DNA of 64,000 nt from Pseudosulfitobacter sp. DSM 107133 (GCF_022788695.1 NZ_CP085154.1:1364001-1428000), one strand, 5' to 3'; numbered from the stretch's first letter, positions 35,671 through 44,572 are shown. Notes: generated from the letters alone by a model not told the origin. Numbers and translations: made by a program.

Positions 35671-36278
35671 GCCGGAATATCATTGCCATCCTGCGCGGTA
35701 TCACCCCACCCGAAGCCGTGCCGGTCTGCGAGGCGCTGATTGCCGCCGGGATCACCCGCATCGAGGTGCCGCTGAATTCACCCGATCCTTTTGACAGCAT
35801 CGCGCAGATGCAAAAGGCATTTGGCGATGTGGCCATGATCGGTGCCGGCACTGTGCTGACCGTCGCAGATGTGGAACGGCTGGCTGCGATTGGTGCGCAA
35901 ATGGTGGTGTCACCCGACTGCAATATCGCGGTGATTGCCGCGACCAAGGATCTGGGCATGGCCTCTTATCCCGGATGTCTGACCCCGACCGAGTGCTTTG
36001 CGGCGCTGGCCGCAGGCGCGGACGGGATCAAGATTTTTCCCTCCTTTGTGGTGGGACTGAAGGGCATTCAGGCGATGCGCGCGGTTCTGCCCGCAACCGC
36101 GCAGGTCTTTGCCGTTGGTGGCGTGGGAGCCGAAAATTTCAGCGACTGGCTGGCAGTGGGGACTGACGGGTTTGGTATTGGCACGGCCCTTTATTCCCCC
36201 GGAATGACGGTCGAGGACATTCGCGGGCGCGCGGCGGGCATCGTCGCCGCCTATGATCTGGCACGAGAGGCACAATGA
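35667..36278 (+). CDS. dgoA: 2-dehydro-3-deoxy-6-phosphogalactonate aldolase
   Basis: Class I aldolase that splits KDGal-6-phosphate to pyruvate and glyceraldehyde-3-phosphate. The 203-residue protein of the KDPG/KDPGal family begins [14 protein letters not shown]. It has the catalytic Glu region [27 protein letters not shown], and the Schiff-base lysine in [14 protein letters not shown]. The LNSP and FPS motifs and the dgoK neighbour favour the galactonate rather than gluconate enzyme. It overlaps genes on both sides. Confidence 0.93.
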   Translation: MSRNIIAILRGITPPEAVPVCEALIAAGITRIEVPLNSPDPFDSIAQMQKAFGDVAMIGAGTVLTVADVERLAAIGAQMVVSPDCNIAVIAATKDLGMASYPGCLTPTECFAALAAGADGIKIFPSFVVGLKGIQAMRAVLPATAQVFAVGGVGAENFSDWLAVGTDGFGIGTALYSPGMTVEDIRGRAAGIVAAYDLAREAQ

Positions 36279-37123
36279 TGGAGATTTTTAGCGATACTGT
36301 TTGCGAGCTGGGCGAGGGGCCGTTGTGGCATCCGACCCGCAAACAACTGTTCTGGTTTGATATCATCGGAAAGAAGATGCTGAGCCGCACCGCAACGGGC
36401 CAGCAAGTCTGGTCGTTTGACGATCACGTTTCGGCAGCGGGATGGGTGGATGACACCCGACTGCTGGTCGCCTCGGAACGAGAGCTGTTCACCTTTGATG
36501 TTGATACGGGCGCGCGCACCCATGTCATACCGCTGGATGCAGACAATCCGGTGACCCGCTCGAACGATGGGCGGGCCGATCCGCAAGGGGGCTTTTGGAT
36601 CGGAACAATGGGCAAGGGCCACGAGCCGCGCGCCGGTGCGATATACCGGTATTATCGTGGCGAAGTGCGGCAGTTGGTCGAACAGGTGACAGTCAGCAAT
36701 GCGATCTGTTTCAGCCCCGATGGCAACAGTGCCTATTACACGGATACCGGCAAACAGCGCATCATGCGCACCGGCCTTGATGGCGATGGCTGGCCCACGG
36801 GCACGCCCGACGTATTCGTGGACCTGCGCGAGGAGGGGGTGTTTCCAGACGGTGCGGTCGTTGATGCCACAGGCCATTTGTGGAACGCGCAATGGGGCGC
36901 AAGCCGCGTGGCCTGTTATGCGCCCGACGGCAGCTTTGTGCGGGCTGTCGCGGTGCCTGCCACACAGGCGTCTTGCCCCTGTTTCGGTGGGGATGATCTG
37001 CGGACACTTTTTGTCACGACAGCGGCGGTTGGTATGGACAGCGCGACAGACCCGCAAGCGGGCATGACCTTTGTGCAGCAGATCGACGTGACCGGGCAGG
37101 CTGAACATCGCGTGATCTTGTAA
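36275..37123 (+). CDS. SMP-30/gluconolactonase-like sugar lactonase
   Basis: Six-bladed beta-propeller lactonase (regucalcin family) that opens aldonolactones. The 282-residue protein has the metal Glu in [21 protein letters not shown], the Asn/Asp ligands in [19 protein letters not shown], and the late [19 protein letters not shown]. It completes oxidation-lactone hydrolysis for the upstream sugar dehydrogenase. Tandem ATG codons at 36275 and 36278 are both possible starts. The aldonate dehydratase expected in the pathway is not in the window. Confidence 0.92.
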   Translation: MMEIFSDTVCELGEGPLWHPTRKQLFWFDIIGKKMLSRTATGQQVWSFDDHVSAAGWVDDTRLLVASERELFTFDVDTGARTHVIPLDADNPVTRSNDGRADPQGGFWIGTMGKGHEPRAGAIYRYYRGEVRQLVEQVTVSNAICFSPDGNSAYYTDTGKQRIMRTGLDGDGWPTGTPDVFVDLREEGVFPDGAVVDATGHLWNAQWGASRVACYAPDGSFVRAVAVPATQASCPCFGGDDLRTLFVTTAAVGMDSATDPQAGMTFVQQIDVTGQAEHRVIL

Positions 37124-37125
37124 GC

Positions 37126-37195
37126 GCAGGGGCTGAGAGCCGCCTGACACGCGGCAACTGTCCTGCCTACGGGAACCGCGCGCCACTTTTCTGCG
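37126..37195 (+). other. Structured intergenic element of unknown identity
   Basis: Just after the lactonase stop, GCAGG (37126-37130) can pair with a CCTGC near 37162-37166. It encloses CTGAGAG, a CCGC-CTGACAC-GCGG hairpin and AACTGT. CTACGGGAACCGCG follows. This gives a nested RNA-like fold, about 120 nt before a lipid-kinase gene. CTGAGAG recalls a TPP-riboswitch word, but the other conserved TPP parts are missing. It may be a leader, an operon end or chance. Confidence 0.3.
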
Positions 37196-37287
37196 TTGCA
37201 GTATAGTGGCTTGCCTGCCATCGCGTGCGGTGATGGTGTGGATTGGCCTGTATCTGCGCGAAGCTTCCCGTGCGAAAGGCGACATAC

Positions 37288-38235
37288 ATGCAAGCCATCA
37301 CATCGACCGATCTGCGACCAGCCCTTCAAAATGCGCAGGTTCTGGTCAATCTGAAATCGGGGCGTGGCGCGCAACATCCCGATGTTCACGACCTGAAAAG
37401 CGCATTCGAGGCACACGGCATTGCCGCCGAAATAACCCGTCTGAAGCCCGGCGATGATATTCCCGCCATCGCGGCCGATCTGGCCCGCAACGGTGCCGGT
37501 CTGGTGGTTGCGGCGGGCGGCGACGGCACGATTTGCGGTGTGGCTTCGGGCTTGGTCGGAACTGATACGGTGATGGGGGTTATCCCACTGGGCACATTCA
37601 ACTATTTCGGGCGCTCGCTGGACATACCCGAAACGGTCGAGGCGGCGGTGGCCGTCATCGCGCGCAATCATCGCAAATCGCTGCCTGTAGGGGTCATCAA
37701 TGGCCAGGTGTTTCTGAACAACACCAGTCTGGGCATCTATCCGCAAATCCTGCGCACGCGCGAATCCGTCTATGCCCGTTGGGGACGCAGCCGTCCCGCG
37801 GCCTATTGGTCTGTGATGAAAACGATGATGCGATTGCCCCGTCGGCTGAAACTGACGGTGACCACCCAAGACGAACAACGCGAAGTCAAAACGTCACTGT
37901 TGTTCGCAGTGTCCAATGCGTTCCAATTGCGCCAGATGGGGCTGGAAGGCGCAGAATGTATCGAAAACGGCCAGCTGGCAGTGCTGATCGCGCCGGATGT
38001 GGGGCGGCTTGGGCTGCTGAAAAACGGTCTGGCGCTGATGCTTGGGCGCGCGCAGCGCAATCAGGACTTTGAACTGCTCTGCGCACAGTCGTTGAATATC
38101 ACCTCAAAGCGCAAATCGCTGTTGGTGGCCCGCGACGGAGAGCGCACGCGGATCAAAGCGCCCTTTGACCTGGAACTGCGTCAGGGGGCATTGTCTGTTC
38201 TGACCCCGCAGCGTGATGCAGGGGCTGTGCGATGA
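37288..38235 (+). CDS. Diacylglycerol kinase-like lipid kinase
   Basis: A 315-residue member of the DAG/sphingosine kinase catalytic family. It has LVNLKSGRGAQHPDVHDL at the start, the nucleotide loop VVAAGGDGTICGVASGL near residue 80, and IPLGTFNYFGRSLDIP, NNTSLGIYPQILR in the substrate half. It is the size of YegS/BmrU-type bacterial enzymes. The start at 37288 has AAGG upstream. It overlaps the next gene, a phosphoesterase, by 4 bp. The pair may handle a phospholipid intermediate, but the substrate is unknown. Confidence 0.9.
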   Translation: MQAITSTDLRPALQNAQVLVNLKSGRGAQHPDVHDLKSAFEAHGIAAEITRLKPGDDIPAIAADLARNGAGLVVAAGGDGTICGVASGLVGTDTVMGVIPLGTFNYFGRSLDIPETVEAAVAVIARNHRKSLPVGVINGQVFLNNTSLGIYPQILRTRESVYARWGRSRPAAYWSVMKTMMRLPRRLKLTVTTQDEQREVKTSLLFAVSNAFQLRQMGLEGAECIENGQLAVLIAPDVGRLGLLKNGLALMLGRAQRNQDFELLCAQSLNITSKRKSLLVARDGERTRIKAPFDLELRQGALSVLTPQRDAGAVR

Positions 38236-39053
38236 AGCGGATCATTCACCTGTCTGACCTGCACTTTGGCCGTGATCGCCCCGAGCTGATGGCGCCGCTG
38301 CTTGAGCGGATCAACGGGCTGAAGCCCGATCTGGTGGCCATTTCCGGCGATCTGACCCAACGCGCGCGTAATCGGCAATTCCAGCAGGCGCGTACCTTTG
38401 TCGATGCTTTCGAAGCGCCGACCTTGGTGGTGCCGGGCAATCACGACGTTCCCTTGTACAACTTCTTCGAGCGCCTGATCTGGCCCTACCGGCGCTATCG
38501 CCGCTGGATCAGCCGCGATTTGCAGCCGGTGATACATTCGCCGCAGGCCACGGTGGTGGGGATCAATTCGGTCAACCCTCTGGGTATCCAGCGCGGGTGG
38601 TTCAGCCCGCGTGACATCCGCCGTGTGCGCTACGGATTTCGGGATGCCGCGACGGGGGCCCTGCGCATTGTGGTGGTGCATCACCCGCTGGAACATCTGC
38701 CAGGGGAAAGCAAGAAGCTGATGCGCGGCGCTCGCACGGCGATCAAGGCGTTGGGCGATGCGGGCACCGACATCGTATTGTCCGGTCATCTGCACAGCTG
38801 GCGTGCCGAAACCTTTGCCCGTATCGAAGACCACCGCGGGGTCATTCAGATCCATGCAGGCACCGGTCTGTCCAACCGGATGCGCGGTGAGTCGAATGAT
38901 TTCAACCTGCTGCTGCTGGAGGGGGATCGCGTGACCGTCGAACGTTTTGCCGCAGTCGACAGCACCCGCAGTTTCGATCATCACCAACAGGTCAGCTTTC
39001 GACGCGATGCCGACGGCTGGGTGCAATGTGGTGATGCAGGATCACCGCAATAG
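38232..39053 (+). CDS. Metallophosphoesterase (calcineurin-like)
   Basis: A 273-residue phosphoesterase with the full metal-binding set: HLSDLHFG (DxH), ISGDLTQ (GD), VPGNHDVP (GNHD), a later VVVHHP and SGHLHSW (GHxH). All ligands are present, so activity is likely. Adjacent residues resemble the cyclic-phosphodiesterase/Icc-like subgroup. It is coupled by ATGA overlap to the lipid kinase gene, a pairing that suggests a lipid-phosphate substrate, but this is inference. Confidence 0.92.
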   Translation: MKRIIHLSDLHFGRDRPELMAPLLERINGLKPDLVAISGDLTQRARNRQFQQARTFVDAFEAPTLVVPGNHDVPLYNFFERLIWPYRRYRRWISRDLQPVIHSPQATVVGINSVNPLGIQRGWFSPRDIRRVRYGFRDAATGALRIVVVHHPLEHLPGESKKLMRGARTAIKALGDAGTDIVLSGHLHSWRAETFARIEDHRGVIQIHAGTGLSNRMRGESNDFNLLLLEGDRVTVERFAAVDSTRSFDHHQQVSFRRDADGWVQCGDAGSPQ

Positions 39054-39068
39054 CGCAGGTTCGGGCGG

Positions 39069-39106
39069 AACAGTCGTGTCGCAGATCGCCCGATACTGTT
39101 CAGGGG
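39069..39106 (+). terminator. Possible terminator after the phosphoesterase gene
   Basis: GAACAGT and ACTGTTC form a 7-bp outer stem with CG pairs just inside, and a T7 run lies about 15 bases further on. The spacing to the T-run is longer than usual, so this is tentative. Confidence 0.35.
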
Positions 39107-39252
39107 GGTGAATTTTTTTCTGTAATTGCGCAATATTTCGGGTGAAAATTCGTATCCGCAACCTATTCCAGTCACACAAGACTTGACGCACCTGCGCCCA
39201 TTGAAGCCGGTTTTTAGCATGTTATTTGCAGTGCAACACAATGGAGTCGGTT

Positions 39253-40005
39253 ATGAAACATACACTCGCGATCACGGCCATCGCCATGGCCTCGACCTTT
39301 GGCGCGGCACAGGCTGAAACGTTGAATGTCGGCATGCCCGGCGGCTATTTTCCCTTCACCTTCGTCAAGCTGGACGAGCTGCAAGGGTTCGAGGTTGATT
39401 TCATCAACGCCATCGCCGCCCAAACCGGGGACGAGGTGAATTTTGTCACCATGTCGTTCTCGGGGCTGGTGGGAGCGCTGGAATCGGGGCGGATCGACAC
39501 GATTGCAAACCAGATCACGATCACGCCCGAGCGCGAGGCGAAATATCTGTTTTCACAGCCCTATGTCTTTGACGGCGCTCAGGTTGTGGTCAAGGCGGGC
39601 AACGAAGACACGATTGCCAGTGTCGCGGATCTGAGCGGCAAGACCGTGGCGGTGAATCTCGGGTCGAACTTTGAAGAATTGCTGAGCGCGCTGCCCAACG
39701 CCGACGAGATCGACATTCGCACCTATGAAAGCAATATCGCCCAAGACACGGCGCTGGGGCGTGTTGATGCCTTTGTAATGGACCGCGTGTCGTCGGCCGA
39801 GCTGATTGCAGAAAGCCCGCTGCCGCTGGCGCTTGCGGGCAAACCGTTCAGCGAAATTCGCAACGCCCTGCCGTTTCGCAACGACGCAGAAGGAGCGGCA
39901 CTGCGCGATCGTTTCGATGCGGCGATCACCACCTTGAAAGAAAATGGCACGCTGAGAGAGATCTCGGAAAAATGGTTCGGCGCTGACATCACGGTTGCCG
40001 GGTAA
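39253..40005 (+). CDS. Polar amino acid ABC transporter, substrate-binding protein
   Basis: A 250-residue periplasmic solute-binding protein of family 3. The signal peptide is KHTLAITAIAMASTFGAAQA, then ETLNVGMPGGYFPFTFV. FEVDFINAIAAQ, SGRIDTIANQITITPERE and VDAFVMDRVSS fit the amino-acid (GlnH/FliY/cystine) group. The start at 39253 has GGAG at good distance, and two upstream in-frame ATGs are rejected. It is the first gene of a three-gene transporter. The ligand could be cystine or another polar amino acid, and the sequence does not decide. Confidence 0.92.
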   Translation: MKHTLAITAIAMASTFGAAQAETLNVGMPGGYFPFTFVKLDELQGFEVDFINAIAAQTGDEVNFVTMSFSGLVGALESGRIDTIANQITITPEREAKYLFSQPYVFDGAQVVVKAGNEDTIASVADLSGKTVAVNLGSNFEELLSALPNADEIDIRTYESNIAQDTALGRVDAFVMDRVSSAELIAESPLPLALAGKPFSEIRNALPFRNDAEGAALRDRFDAAITTLKENGTLREISEKWFGADITVAG

Positions 40006-40010
40006 CCCCG

Positions 40011-40685
40011 ATGCGCGGGCTGGATTTCGACTATATGTGGAGCCTGGTGCCGGTCTTGCTGGGCTATGTTCCGCTGACGCTGTTCATGGCGTTGGTGGGC
40101 ATGGCTTTTGCGCTGGTTCTGGCCTCGGTTCTTGCGGTTGAACGCGTGTTTCGCGTGCCGGTTCTGGATGTGTTTGTGCGGCTGTTCATCAGCTTTTTCC
40201 GGGGCACGCCGTTGCTGGTGCAGCTGTTCCTGTTTTATTACGGATTGCCGCAGGTTCTGTCGTTTCTGACAAATATCAACGGTGTCACGGCCACGATCAT
40301 GGGGCTGACCCTGCATTTCTCGGCCTATATGGCCGAAAGCATCCGCGCGGCTATTCTGGGTGTGGACCGCAGCCAGTGGGAAGCCGCGCAGGCGGTTGGA
40401 ATGACCCAAGGCCAGATGATGCGCCAGATCATTCTGCCACAGGCGGCGCGCGTGGCAGCGCCCACTTTGGTGAACTACTTCATCGACATGATCAAAGGCA
40501 CTTCGCTGGCCTTTACCCTTGGCGTGACCGAGCTGATGGGGGCGACGCAAAAAGAGGCCGCAGGCAGCTTTCTGTATTTCGAAGCCTTTCTTGTGGTCGC
40601 GGCGATCTATTGGATCATGGTCGAGGTGCTGGCCTATGCGCAGCGCCATCTTGAGATCTATCTGAACAAGGCGCACGCGCGATGA
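40011..40685 (+). CDS. Polar amino acid ABC transporter, permease
   Basis: A 224-residue permease of the HisM/GlnP type with about five helices. SFFRGTPLLVQLFLFYYGLP is the family segment after helix 2. The EAA loop reads SQWEAAQAVGMTQGQMMRQIILPQAAR. One permease gene is present, so the channel is probably a homodimer. It is 5 bp after the binding protein and overlaps the ATPase gene by 4 bp. Confidence 0.93.
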   Translation: MRGLDFDYMWSLVPVLLGYVPLTLFMALVGMAFALVLASVLAVERVFRVPVLDVFVRLFISFFRGTPLLVQLFLFYYGLPQVLSFLTNINGVTATIMGLTLHFSAYMAESIRAAILGVDRSQWEAAQAVGMTQGQMMRQIILPQAARVAAPTLVNYFIDMIKGTSLAFTLGVTELMGATQKEAAGSFLYFEAFLVVAAIYWIMVEVLAYAQRHLEIYLNKAHAR

Positions 40686-41428
40686 TCCCTTCGGCAGGCA
40701 TCTCCATCTCCGGTCTGAACAAGTCTTTTGGCGATACTCGGGTTCTGAGGGATATCTCGCTTGAGATAGCGCCGGGCGAACGTGTTGTCGTGATCGGCCC
40801 GTCGGGCACGGGCAAATCGACCTTGTTGCGCACTCTGAACTTTCTGGACCGTCCCGACAGTGGCGTTTTGCGGGTCGGGGATTTGACCGTTGATGCTGAA
40901 ACGGCGTCGCGCGCTGACATTCTGGCTTTGCGACGGCGCACGTCCTTTGTGTTTCAGAACTATGCGCTTTTTGCCAACAAGACTGTGCGCGAAAATATCA
41001 CGCAGGCTTTGGTCACGGTCAAAGGTCTGGCCAAGGCCGAGGCGAACGCACGCGCCGATGTGATTCTGCGCGAAACGGGCCTTGCGGATAAGGCTGGGTC
41101 CTATCCGTCGGCGCTGTCTGGCGGGCAGCAACAGCGTGTGGGCATTGGCCGTGCCATGGCGCTGGATGCCGATCTGATGCTGTTTGACGAACCCACATCC
41201 GCGCTTGACCCCGAATGGGTTGGCGAGGTGTTGGACCTGATGCGCAAGGTGGCCGAAAAGCGTCAGACGATGCTGATTGTCACCCACGAAATGCAATTCG
41301 CGCGCGAGATCGCCGATCGCATTATCTTTATGTCCGGCGGTCAGATCGTCGAAGAGGGGACACCGACACAATTGCTGGAAAGCCCGAAAGACCCGCGCAC
41401 CCAAGCCTTTTTGCGGCGTGTGATCTAA
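40682..41428 (+). CDS. Polar amino acid ABC transporter, ATPase
   Basis: A 248-residue ATPase of the GlnQ/HisP class: Walker A GPSGTGKSTLLR, Q-loop FVFQNYALFANKT, signature LSGGQQQRVGIGRAMA, Walker B LMLFDEPTSALDPE, and switch IVTHEMQFAREIADR. It is the last gene of the three-gene importer. It ends 48 bp before the convergent GntR gene. Confidence 0.94.
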   Translation: MIPSAGISISGLNKSFGDTRVLRDISLEIAPGERVVVIGPSGTGKSTLLRTLNFLDRPDSGVLRVGDLTVDAETASRADILALRRRTSFVFQNYALFANKTVRENITQALVTVKGLAKAEANARADVILRETGLADKAGSYPSALSGGQQQRVGIGRAMALDADLMLFDEPTSALDPEWVGEVLDLMRKVAEKRQTMLIVTHEMQFAREIADRIIFMSGGQIVEEGTPTQLLESPKDPRTQAFLRRVI

Positions 41429-41476
41429 CAGGCGTGTATGCGTCCGAAAGTCTGCGCCGGGCACAGGGTGTTCTTC

Positions 41477-42196
41477 TTAGTCCGAGCGCAGAATTGCTGC
41501 CAAATCATCCTGCGGTTCGCGGCGCGCTTCCATATCCAGACCGCTTTGAATGTGGTTCAGGTGGGATTTTAGCAACGTCTCGGCAAGGTCGGGATCATGT
41601 GACTGGATCGCTTGCAGGATGTTGCCGTGTTCGTCATCGGGGCAACTGGCGTTCCCGGACGATCCGAAAAGGCCAACGATCAGCGACGTCCGCGTGACCA
41701 GCTCGCGCATCATACGAGAGATAAAATTGTTTCCGGTCGCCTGAGCGAGTTTCGTGTGAAATTCGCCTGACAGCCGGATGATTTCAGTCCGCTCGTTGTT
41801 TTTGCGTGCCGTATCCTCCAGGGCGATGTGATCGACCAGCAGCGTCAGATCAATATCGTCTGAACTTTGCGCCAATTGGCGTACAAGCGGCGGTTCAATC
41901 AGCATCCGGGCCGCAAAGACATCGTTGGCTTCGGATTTGTCGGGGCAGGCGACATAGGCACCGCGGTTTGACTGAAGCTCGATCAGCCCCTGGCTTGAGA
42001 GCAGCAATAGGGCGCGCCGAATCCGCATCCGGCCAACACCAAAGGTCTCGCACAGGCGCGCTTCGCTGAGTTTGGTATTTGGCGCCAAACGTTGTTCCAT
42101 GATGGCCTTGTAGATGCGCTCGACAATGAACTTTTCTTCCGATCCCGCCTTGGGGTCCGACGTCGCTAGGCTGGTTTGCGGCAGGGTGGAGGACAC
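41477..42196 (-). CDS. GntR family regulator, FCD (FadR-C) type
   Basis: A 239-residue repressor or activator. The N-terminal winged helix (about residues 22-82) includes LSEARLCETFGVGRMRIRRALLLLSSQGLIEL. The C-terminal all-helical FCD domain has FAARMLIEPPLVRQLA, with an Arg-x-x-hydrophobic-Glu pattern and FHTKLAQATGN (metal/ligand His). The start is GTG at 42196 with no clear Shine-Dalgarno, but later starts would cut the DNA-binding domain. It diverges from the liv-type operon, with a perfect palindrome in the shared gap. That operon is its likely target. Confidence 0.9.
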   Translation of the reverse strand: MSSTLPQTSLATSDPKAGSEEKFIVERIYKAIMEQRLAPNTKLSEARLCETFGVGRMRIRRALLLLSSQGLIELQSNRGAYVACPDKSEANDVFAARMLIEPPLVRQLAQSSDDIDLTLLVDHIALEDTARKNNERTEIIRLSGEFHTKLAQATGNNFISRMMRELVTRTSLIVGLFGSSGNASCPDDEHGNILQAIQSHDPDLAETLLKSHLNHIQSGLDMEARREPQDDLAAILRSD

Positions 42197-42307
42197 AAGA
42201 TCACTTTCAAAACTGATAGGGTTACGACTTTTGCTGACTGCAAATGCTTAATCTTCAATCAGTGTAAGGCCAAGCTTTAGAATTTGTCGACCGAAATGCC
42301 AAATATG

Positions 42308-42329
42308 TTGACAAAGATTGTTAACAATC
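42308..42329. promoter_or_regulatory. Candidate GntR operator and -35 element
   Basis: GATTGTTAACAATC (42316-42329) is a perfect 14-bp palindrome directly after a consensus-like TTGACA (42308-42313). It lies in the 228-bp gap between the GntR gene and the liv-type operon. A regulator bound there would block a promoter reading rightwards. No good -10 hexamer is seen. Confidence 0.5.
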
Positions 42330-42424
42330 GTGAACTGACCCTGCGGCATGTGTGTGGAATCCATCAAACGGCCCGCCAAAGATGGCGCAAACGCGTCAAA
42401 ACAGAATTCAACGGGAGTTAAGAA

Positions 42425-43612
42425 ATGCAACGAAGAACAATGATGAAGGCGGCCATGACGGCCGTAACACTGACGGCATTTGGCGCAACAGTTGCCTTTG
42501 CCGAGAACCCGGTTTTGAAAATCGGCTTTGTTGGCGTGACCAGCGGACCAGCGGCGGCCTGGGGGATTTCCAACCAGCGGTCGATGGAAGCACGCGCGGC
42601 CTGGATCAATGAAACCGGCGGCTATACCATCGGTGACACGACCTATGACATCGAGATCGTGTCCTTTGACGACCAGAAAGACCCCAAGCGCGCGATTGCG
42701 GGCATGGAGAAGATGGCCCAGGAAGGCATTCACTATGTGGTTGGCCCCAACGTTGACGATGGCGCGGCCGCTGTCCGTCCGGTGGCTGAATCCAACGGGA
42801 TCATGTATTTCCCTTATGCCTTCCCCAAGTCGCTCTACGAAGCGCCAGCCTCAAACGCGGTTCTGGGCATGGTGGCCAACTATCAATCCGGCCCGGCGAT
42901 CTACAAATATCTGATGGATGAGAAGGGCGTGAAAACAGTCGCCTTTGTCGCAGCCAATGAATCCGACCCGCTGAGCCAGCGCGACGGCGGTGTGGAAGCT
43001 GCAAAAGCGCTTGGGTTGGACGTGGTTTCTGACAACGTGACCTATCAGGTCGACACGACCGACTTTACGCCGGTGCTGACCCCGGTGATACGCGCGCGTC
43101 CTGATCTGCTGGTTCTGTCCGGTGTGTCGCCTGCGAATGCGCCGCAATTGATCCGCTCGGCACGCGAGCTGGGTTTTGAGGGCATCATTTCGACCGAAAC
43201 CGCACAGGATGCGGGTGTTCTGGCCGAGGGTGCCGGTGATCTGGCAAACGGGTTTATTTCGGTCGGTGGTGCGTCCACGCCGGAACTGGCCTCGCCGATG
43301 ATGAAGGAATTCGTGCAGCGCTACACCGATATGTTTGGCGAATATAACGACGAGTCGAACACCAAGGTTTACGCTTTGGAATACATTCTGGAAACGCTCA
43401 AGGCTGATCCTGCTGCGATTTCCGACGTCGAAGCGTTCCAGACAACGATGGATACGTTCGAAGCGCCCAACCCCTACATGAACGGCGATGCAAAGCTGCG
43501 TTACGTCGGTATGACGTCCTTTGGCCAAAAGCGTCAGGTCGCTGTGCCGCTGGTGGTGAACGTTTATCAGGACGGCGCGTTCGAGACGCTTTTCGTCGCT
43601 GAAGTCGACTAA
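42425..43612 (+). CDS. HAAT-family ABC transporter, substrate-binding protein
   Basis: A 395-residue periplasmic binding protein of the LivK/UrtA type (Peripla_BP_6). The signal peptide ends about VAFA, then ENPVLKIGFVGVTSGPAAAWG. DDQKDPKRAIAGMEKMAQEGIHYVVGPN and DTTDFTPVLTPVIRARPDLLVLSG are family segments. GGAG precedes the ATG. The ligand may be a branched-chain amino acid, amide, urea-like or hydantoin-like compound. The racemase gene at the operon's end favours an amino-acid derivative. Confidence 0.92.
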   Translation: MQRRTMMKAAMTAVTLTAFGATVAFAENPVLKIGFVGVTSGPAAAWGISNQRSMEARAAWINETGGYTIGDTTYDIEIVSFDDQKDPKRAIAGMEKMAQEGIHYVVGPNVDDGAAAVRPVAESNGIMYFPYAFPKSLYEAPASNAVLGMVANYQSGPAIYKYLMDEKGVKTVAFVAANESDPLSQRDGGVEAAKALGLDVVSDNVTYQVDTTDFTPVLTPVIRARPDLLVLSGVSPANAPQLIRSARELGFEGIISTETAQDAGVLAEGAGDLANGFISVGGASTPELASPMMKEFVQRYTDMFGEYNDESNTKVYALEYILETLKADPAAISDVEAFQTTMDTFEAPNPYMNGDAKLRYVGMTSFGQKRQVAVPLVVNVYQDGAFETLFVAEVD

Positions 43613-43652
43613 ACGTCCCTTTCTGCCGTTGGGGGAATCCCAGGCAGAATAA

Positions 43653-43675
43653 CCCCGGGCCTGACCGGCCCGGGG
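43653..43675 (+). terminator. Intercistronic hairpin between binding-protein and permease genes
   Basis: CCCCGGGCC and GGCCCGGGG pair perfectly over 9 bp around TGACC, 40 bp after the binding-protein stop, with only CATTT following. Hairpins at this place commonly stabilise the upstream message so that binding protein exceeds membrane subunits. Confidence 0.65.
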
Positions 43676-43698
43676 CATTTCCACGAAAGGAAATCTGA

Positions 43699-44568
43699 AT
43701 GGAACAGATATTGGCGAATGGCGTCTATCTGGGGTCCCAATATGCGATGATCGCGCTTGGTCTGACCCTGATTTTTGCCCTGATGAACGTTCTGAATTTT
43801 GCCCACGGGCAGATGTATGTGATTGGTGGTTTTGTCACCTATACCTTCTACGGCCAATTGGGCGTGCCGTTCGTTCTGGCCCTTCTTATGTCTTGTGTCA
43901 CACTGGCGATCCTGGGGGCATTGATCGAACGCTTCCTTTTTGCCCCTGTGATCAAAGGCTCGGCACGCGAAGAAAGCACCATGCTGTTGGCAGCCGGTAT
44001 CGCCTTTTTCCTGGATGCGCTGATCCTGATTGTTTTCGGTGAGAAGCAACGCGGTGTTCCAAAGATCGTCGACGGGGTGTTCAACTGGGATTTCCGCGTG
44101 ATCATGCCCTATGACCGCATCCTGATCTGTTTTCTCGCGATTTTGTCAATCGTCGCCTTTATCGGTTTGATGCAATACACAAAAACAGGCCGGGCGCTGC
44201 GCGCACTGGCCCAGGACCGGACCGCCGCACAGCTTATGGGCGTGAATGTCGACCGCTATTCGATGATCGGTTTTGCCCTTGGGGCGATGCTGGCGGGTCT
44301 GGTTGGCGGTCTGCTGGTCACCATTACCGGTGTGAACCTTGGCATGGGCGGCCCGACATCCATCAAGGCCTTTATGATGGTCATGATCGGTGGCGCGGGG
44401 GTGATATCCGGCGCGATCTGGGGTGGCATCATCCTTGGGTTTATGGAGGCGATCGGCCTGACGCTGCTCTACCAGTACGGCGACATTACCTATCTGCTGA
44501 TCTTCGTTTCGCTGATGATTTTCCTGGCCATCCGACCGCAGGGTTTGATGGGCAAGCCGTGGGGTTAA
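43699..44568 (+). CDS. HAAT-family ABC transporter permease, LivH type
   Basis: A 289-residue permease with about eight helices. It has NGVYLGSQYAMIALGLTLIFALMNVLNFAHGQ, the LivH opening, then RALRALAQDRTAAQLMGVNVDRYSM (EAA-like coupling loop) and GGAGVISGAIWGGIILGFMEA. It follows the binding protein by 86 bp across a strong hairpin. It precedes the LivM-type gene by a few bases. Confidence 0.94.
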   Translation: MEQILANGVYLGSQYAMIALGLTLIFALMNVLNFAHGQMYVIGGFVTYTFYGQLGVPFVLALLMSCVTLAILGALIERFLFAPVIKGSAREESTMLLAAGIAFFLDALILIVFGEKQRGVPKIVDGVFNWDFRVIMPYDRILICFLAILSIVAFIGLMQYTKTGRALRALAQDRTAAQLMGVNVDRYSMIGFALGAMLAGLVGGLLVTITGVNLGMGGPTSIKAFMMVMIGGAGVISGAIWGGIILGFMEAIGLTLLYQYGDITYLLIFVSLMIFLAIRPQGLMGKPWG

Positions 44569-44572
44569 TGTG

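Noticed and set aside
37124..37200. TPP riboswitch
   Set aside because: CTGAGAG is present, but the ACCTGATCTGG-like and GCGnAGGGA parts of the TPP aptamer are missing, and the downstream genes are not thiamine-related.
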